A stretch of DNA of 6,647 nt from UBA8886 sp963578705 (GTDB lineage: Archaea > Thermoplasmatota > Poseidoniia > MGIII > CG-Epi1): the NCBI GenBank assembly GCA_963578705.1, contig CAUZDT010000057.1:1-6647 (forward strand), read 5' to 3'. The position numbers and the translations under genes were made by a program. Positions 5,063 through 6,647 of the stretch are shown piece by piece (position 1 is the first letter of the stretch; each line of letters starts with the position of its first letter). The notes under the pieces are model-generated. The model worked only from the letters and a program-made list of their open reading frames with translations. It did no database searches and was not told where the DNA came from.

Positions 5063-5916
5063 GAAAGCTTTTCCAGCGCCAGCACTAGCGCTCCCCCCAG
5101 CAGCGCCGCCAGAGCCACTTCGGGCCAGTTTTCGCCGACGCCCAGCGGCGAAAGGTCGCCCGCGCGCACGTCGTAGCTCACCTTCCACGGCCAGAGCGCA
5201 CGCAGCGAACCGGCCATGACGCCCGTGAGCACCGCCAGCGTGCGCCCCGGCCGCTCGATGAGCAGCCGCTGCAGCCGCGGCACCACCACCAGCGCCGCGA
5301 CGAGGCCGCCGCTGCCGAACCAGAGCAGCGGCGCCAGCCGCAAGTCGTGCACCGCGCCGGCGATGGTCGCATACTGCCCCAGCATCACCAACACCAGCGA
5401 GCCGCTCACTCCCGGCAGCAGCATTGCCGTCAGCGCCAGCGCGCCGCCGACAGGCAGCATCCAGCCGGCCGGCGCGCTCGTCGCGAACGGTAGCCCCAGC
5501 ACGATGAAGGTCGCGACCGCACCGGCCCCGGCGAACGCCAGGTGCTCGCGCTGCACCGCCTCGATACGGTGCCACGGTCCGTGTAGCGAGACCGCCACGA
5601 GGCCGCTGAAGAGGCCGTAGCAGAGCGGCGCTGTATCGTCCCGCAGCAGGATTCCCGGACTGCCTTCAGGGCCGATGAGCAGCCACGACACCAGCCAGTA
5701 GGCGGCCGCCATACCGAGGCCGAGCGGCAGCAGGAACGTTAGCGGCGCGCGCAACGCCTCGAAATCGCGCTGGCGCGGGAACTCCAGCACCGTCGCTATC
5801 GCGTCAATCAACCGGCGATAGATGCCGAGCACCAGCGCGACCGTGCCGCCGCTGATGCCCGGCACCGCGTCGGCCGAGCCCATCAGCAGCCCGGCGGCGA
5901 AAGGGGGAATTCGCAC
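5053..5916 (-). CDS. popT: DUF368 (PopT-type) polyprenyl-phosphate transporter
   Basis: Integral membrane protein of the DUF368/COG2035 family. Bacterial members (PopT) were shown to recycle undecaprenyl phosphate across the membrane; in an archaeon the carrier would more likely be dolichyl phosphate for glycan assembly, which is inference. It has 287 residues, a usual length. Family marks: MGSADAVPGISGGT near the N-terminus (12-25), a second related motif LLPGVSGS followed by MLGQY (166-182), which shows the internal duplication, and TGVMAGSLRALWPW (231-244). About seven or eight hydrophobic stretches cover most of the chain. The GTG start at 5916 keeps the first helix; the next in-frame ATG (residue 12) would cut into the motif. 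TTAAATAA ending at 5935 is centred 23 nt upstream, fitting a leaderless mRNA. A GGCGGTG (5934-5928) is weakly Shine-Dalgarno-like. The gene starts 18 bp after the nop5 stop, in the place where fibrillarin follows nop5 in many archaea. Confidence 0.92.
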   Translation of the reverse strand: MRIPPFAAGLLMGSADAVPGISGGTVALVLGIYRRLIDAIATVLEFPRQRDFEALRAPLTFLLPLGLGMAAAYWLVSWLLIGPEGSPGILLRDDTAPLCYGLFSGLVAVSLHGPWHRIEAVQREHLAFAGAGAVATFIVLGLPFATSAPAGWMLPVGGALALTAMLLPGVSGSLVLVMLGQYATIAGAVHDLRLAPLLWFGSGGLVAALVVVPRLQRLLIERPGRTLAVLTGVMAGSLRALWPWKVSYDVRAGDLSPLGVGENWPEVALAALLGGALVLALEKLSRR

Positions 5917-5934
5917 GCGCGCCGAGCACCGCCG

Positions 5935-5942
5935 TTATTTAA
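5935..5942 (-). promoter_or_regulatory. TATA-like box of popT, overlapping the nop5 stop
   Basis: TTAAATAA read leftward (5942-5935) is the only A/T-rich octamer near the popT start, with its centre about 23 nt before GTG 5916. Its last three bases are the nop5 TAA stop, so the end of nop5 doubles as the promoter of the next gene. Confidence 0.55.
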
Positions 5943-6603
5943 TCGGGTCGTCGGGACCCAGAGCCGCCAGCAATTCGGCCCCGCACGGCTCCCCGCCGTA
6001 GCAGTCGACACGCGCCGCAATCGCCGCCTTGGCCGCCAGCCGACGCGCCATGCGGCCGCGCTCCCGGCGCGGGGCGTCGCGGACCAGCGGATGCGCCAGC
6101 AGCAGCCCGTGCTTCGGCGGCGGCGCGCCACCTCCGCGATGCGCGAAGAGCGCCCGCTCGGCACCGAGCGTCTGGATGGTCGAGCCGGGCAGCCGCGCCA
6201 GCCGCGGCAGCGAGCCGGCAGTGGCAATCACGCGCGCCGCGAGCAGCGGACCGAGCAGCGCCGCCAGCGACGGCACCACGTCGGGCGCTTGCGCCTCGAG
6301 CCAGTCGCGCAGCCGCGCGGAGCGCGCCTCGGACTCCCGCCAGGCGACCTGCAGCTCGCGTAGTGGCTCCGGCGCGTCGGACGGCAGCTCCGCCGCGGGC
6401 GGCTGCCGCGCCGCGCCAGTCGCTTCCGCCGCCCAGCGCGCCAGCCGTTCGGCGAGCCGGTTCGCGACCTCGAGCGCCTCGTCGAGCGCCCTGACGCCCT
6501 GCAGCAGCCCGCGGTCGGGTGTCACCGCTTCCACCAGCGCAGCGCGAGCCTGCTCGAGCGTCGCTTCGCGCAGCGCTGCCAGTTCGCTGGGCGGGGGACT
6601 CAC
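5935..6603 (-). CDS. nop5: Nop5 (Nop56/58 family) box C/D sRNP core protein, compact form
   Basis: Scaffold of the archaeal box C/D RNP, which directs 2'-O-methylation of rRNA: Nop5 bridges L7Ae-bound guide RNA and fibrillarin. The 222 residues contain a helical part with the family stretch VTPDRGLLQGVRALDEAL (27-44) and NRLAERLARW (48-57), a shortened second helix (about 80-105), and a well-kept NOP domain: LLGPLLAARVIATAGSL (116-132), LPGSTIQTLGAERALF (138-153), PPKHGLLLAHPLV (162-174) and RGRMARRLAAKAAIAARVD (182-200). Typical archaeal Nop5 is nearly twice as long. Missing are the N-terminal fibrillarin-binding domain and the Lys-rich tail, and the coiled-coil arms look reduced. The GTG at 6603 overlaps a TGA of the preceding frame (GTGA), suggesting coupling. 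However, the nop5 frame is open to the window edge (LRRGWRGRAAAPPS before the GTG), so a longer protein cannot be excluded. Fibrillarin is not next to it. Confidence 0.88.
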   Translation of the reverse strand: MSPPPSELAALREATLEQARAALVEAVTPDRGLLQGVRALDEALEVANRLAERLARWAAEATGAARQPPAAELPSDAPEPLRELQVAWRESEARSARLRDWLEAQAPDVVPSLAALLGPLLAARVIATAGSLPRLARLPGSTIQTLGAERALFAHRGGGAPPPKHGLLLAHPLVRDAPRRERGRMARRLAAKAAIAARVDCYGGEPCGAELLAALGPDDPIK

Positions 6604-6647
6604 CGACGGCGGCGCAGCAGCGCGACCGCGCCAGCCGCGCCGAAGGC
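6600..6647 (-). CDS. 3' end of an unidentified gene, possibly with a membrane anchor (partial)
   Basis: Fifteen codons, AFGAAGAVALLRRRR, run in from the window edge and stop at TGA 6602-6600, which overlaps the nop5 GTG by four bases (GTGA). A hydrophobic Gly/Ala/Leu stretch ending in four Arg is typical of a C-terminal transmembrane segment with a cytoplasmic basic tail. This is too short to name, and the nop5 frame is also open across it. Confidence 0.4.
   Translation of the reverse strand, partial: AFGAAGAVALLRRRR

Noticed and set aside
4431..5219. 262-codon rightward frame opposite trkA and popT
   Set aside because: It spans the junction of two well-supported leftward genes and has shadow-like composition.
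1..6647. CRISPR array, insertion sequence, tRNA or rRNA
   Set aside because: No regularly spaced repeats, terminal inverted repeats with a transposase, or cloverleaf-like segment were seen; nearly all bases are accounted for by the listed genes.

Overview
The window reads as a chromosomal segment of a high-GC archaeon. The evidence is an Orc1/Cdc6-type initiator and a Nop5-type box C/D RNP protein, both archaeal, together with start codons that sit about 24-27 nt behind TATA-like hexamers with little or no Shine-Dalgarno. GTG starts are common and third codon positions are strongly G/C. The Cdc6 sequence looks euryarchaeal. A marine Poseidoniia-like (Marine Group II/III) lineage is my best guess, but it rests on impression and not on a search.

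Layout: bases 1-220 hold the possible tail of a rightward gene and then an intergenic region with a homopolymeric G/C inverted repeat, an A/T patch and a TATA box flanked by a 6-bp inverted repeat. This is the promoter of orc1/cdc6 and a possible replication origin. The cdc6 gene (221-1489, +) ends 4 bp from a convergent leftward gene for an unrecognised two-helix membrane protein (1494-2030). Everything right of that is leftward, in transcription order: the last codons of an unidentified gene (6647-6600), a compact nop5 (6603-5935), a DUF368/PopT-type polyprenyl-phosphate transporter gene (5916-5053), trkA (5009-3645), trkH (3645-2077), and the membrane protein gene (2030-1494).

How the genes relate: trkA and trkH overlap by one base (TGATG) and encode the two parts of a Trk-type K+ uptake system, an RCK gating protein and its channel-like membrane subunit. 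The trkA promoter has an 8-bp dyad between its TATA-like box and the start codon. PopT acts on lipid carriers in the membrane. Nop5 belongs to RNA 2'-O-methylation, and Cdc6 to replication initiation. The genes on the left strand look like a loose series of short units with their own promoters, not one operon.

Points most worth a second look: (1) a Nop5 that appears to lack the fibrillarin-binding N-terminal domain and the basic tail; (2) the unrecognised membrane protein with a terminal W-x-x-G-W-x-x-G-W-x-x-G-W pattern; (3) a perfect 13-bp hairpin inside that gene; (4) short hairpins that place the stop codon in or at the loop in most genes of the window; (5) the trkA dyad. I see no mobile element, CRISPR array, tRNA or rRNA. 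No stretch over 300 bases lacks a gene.
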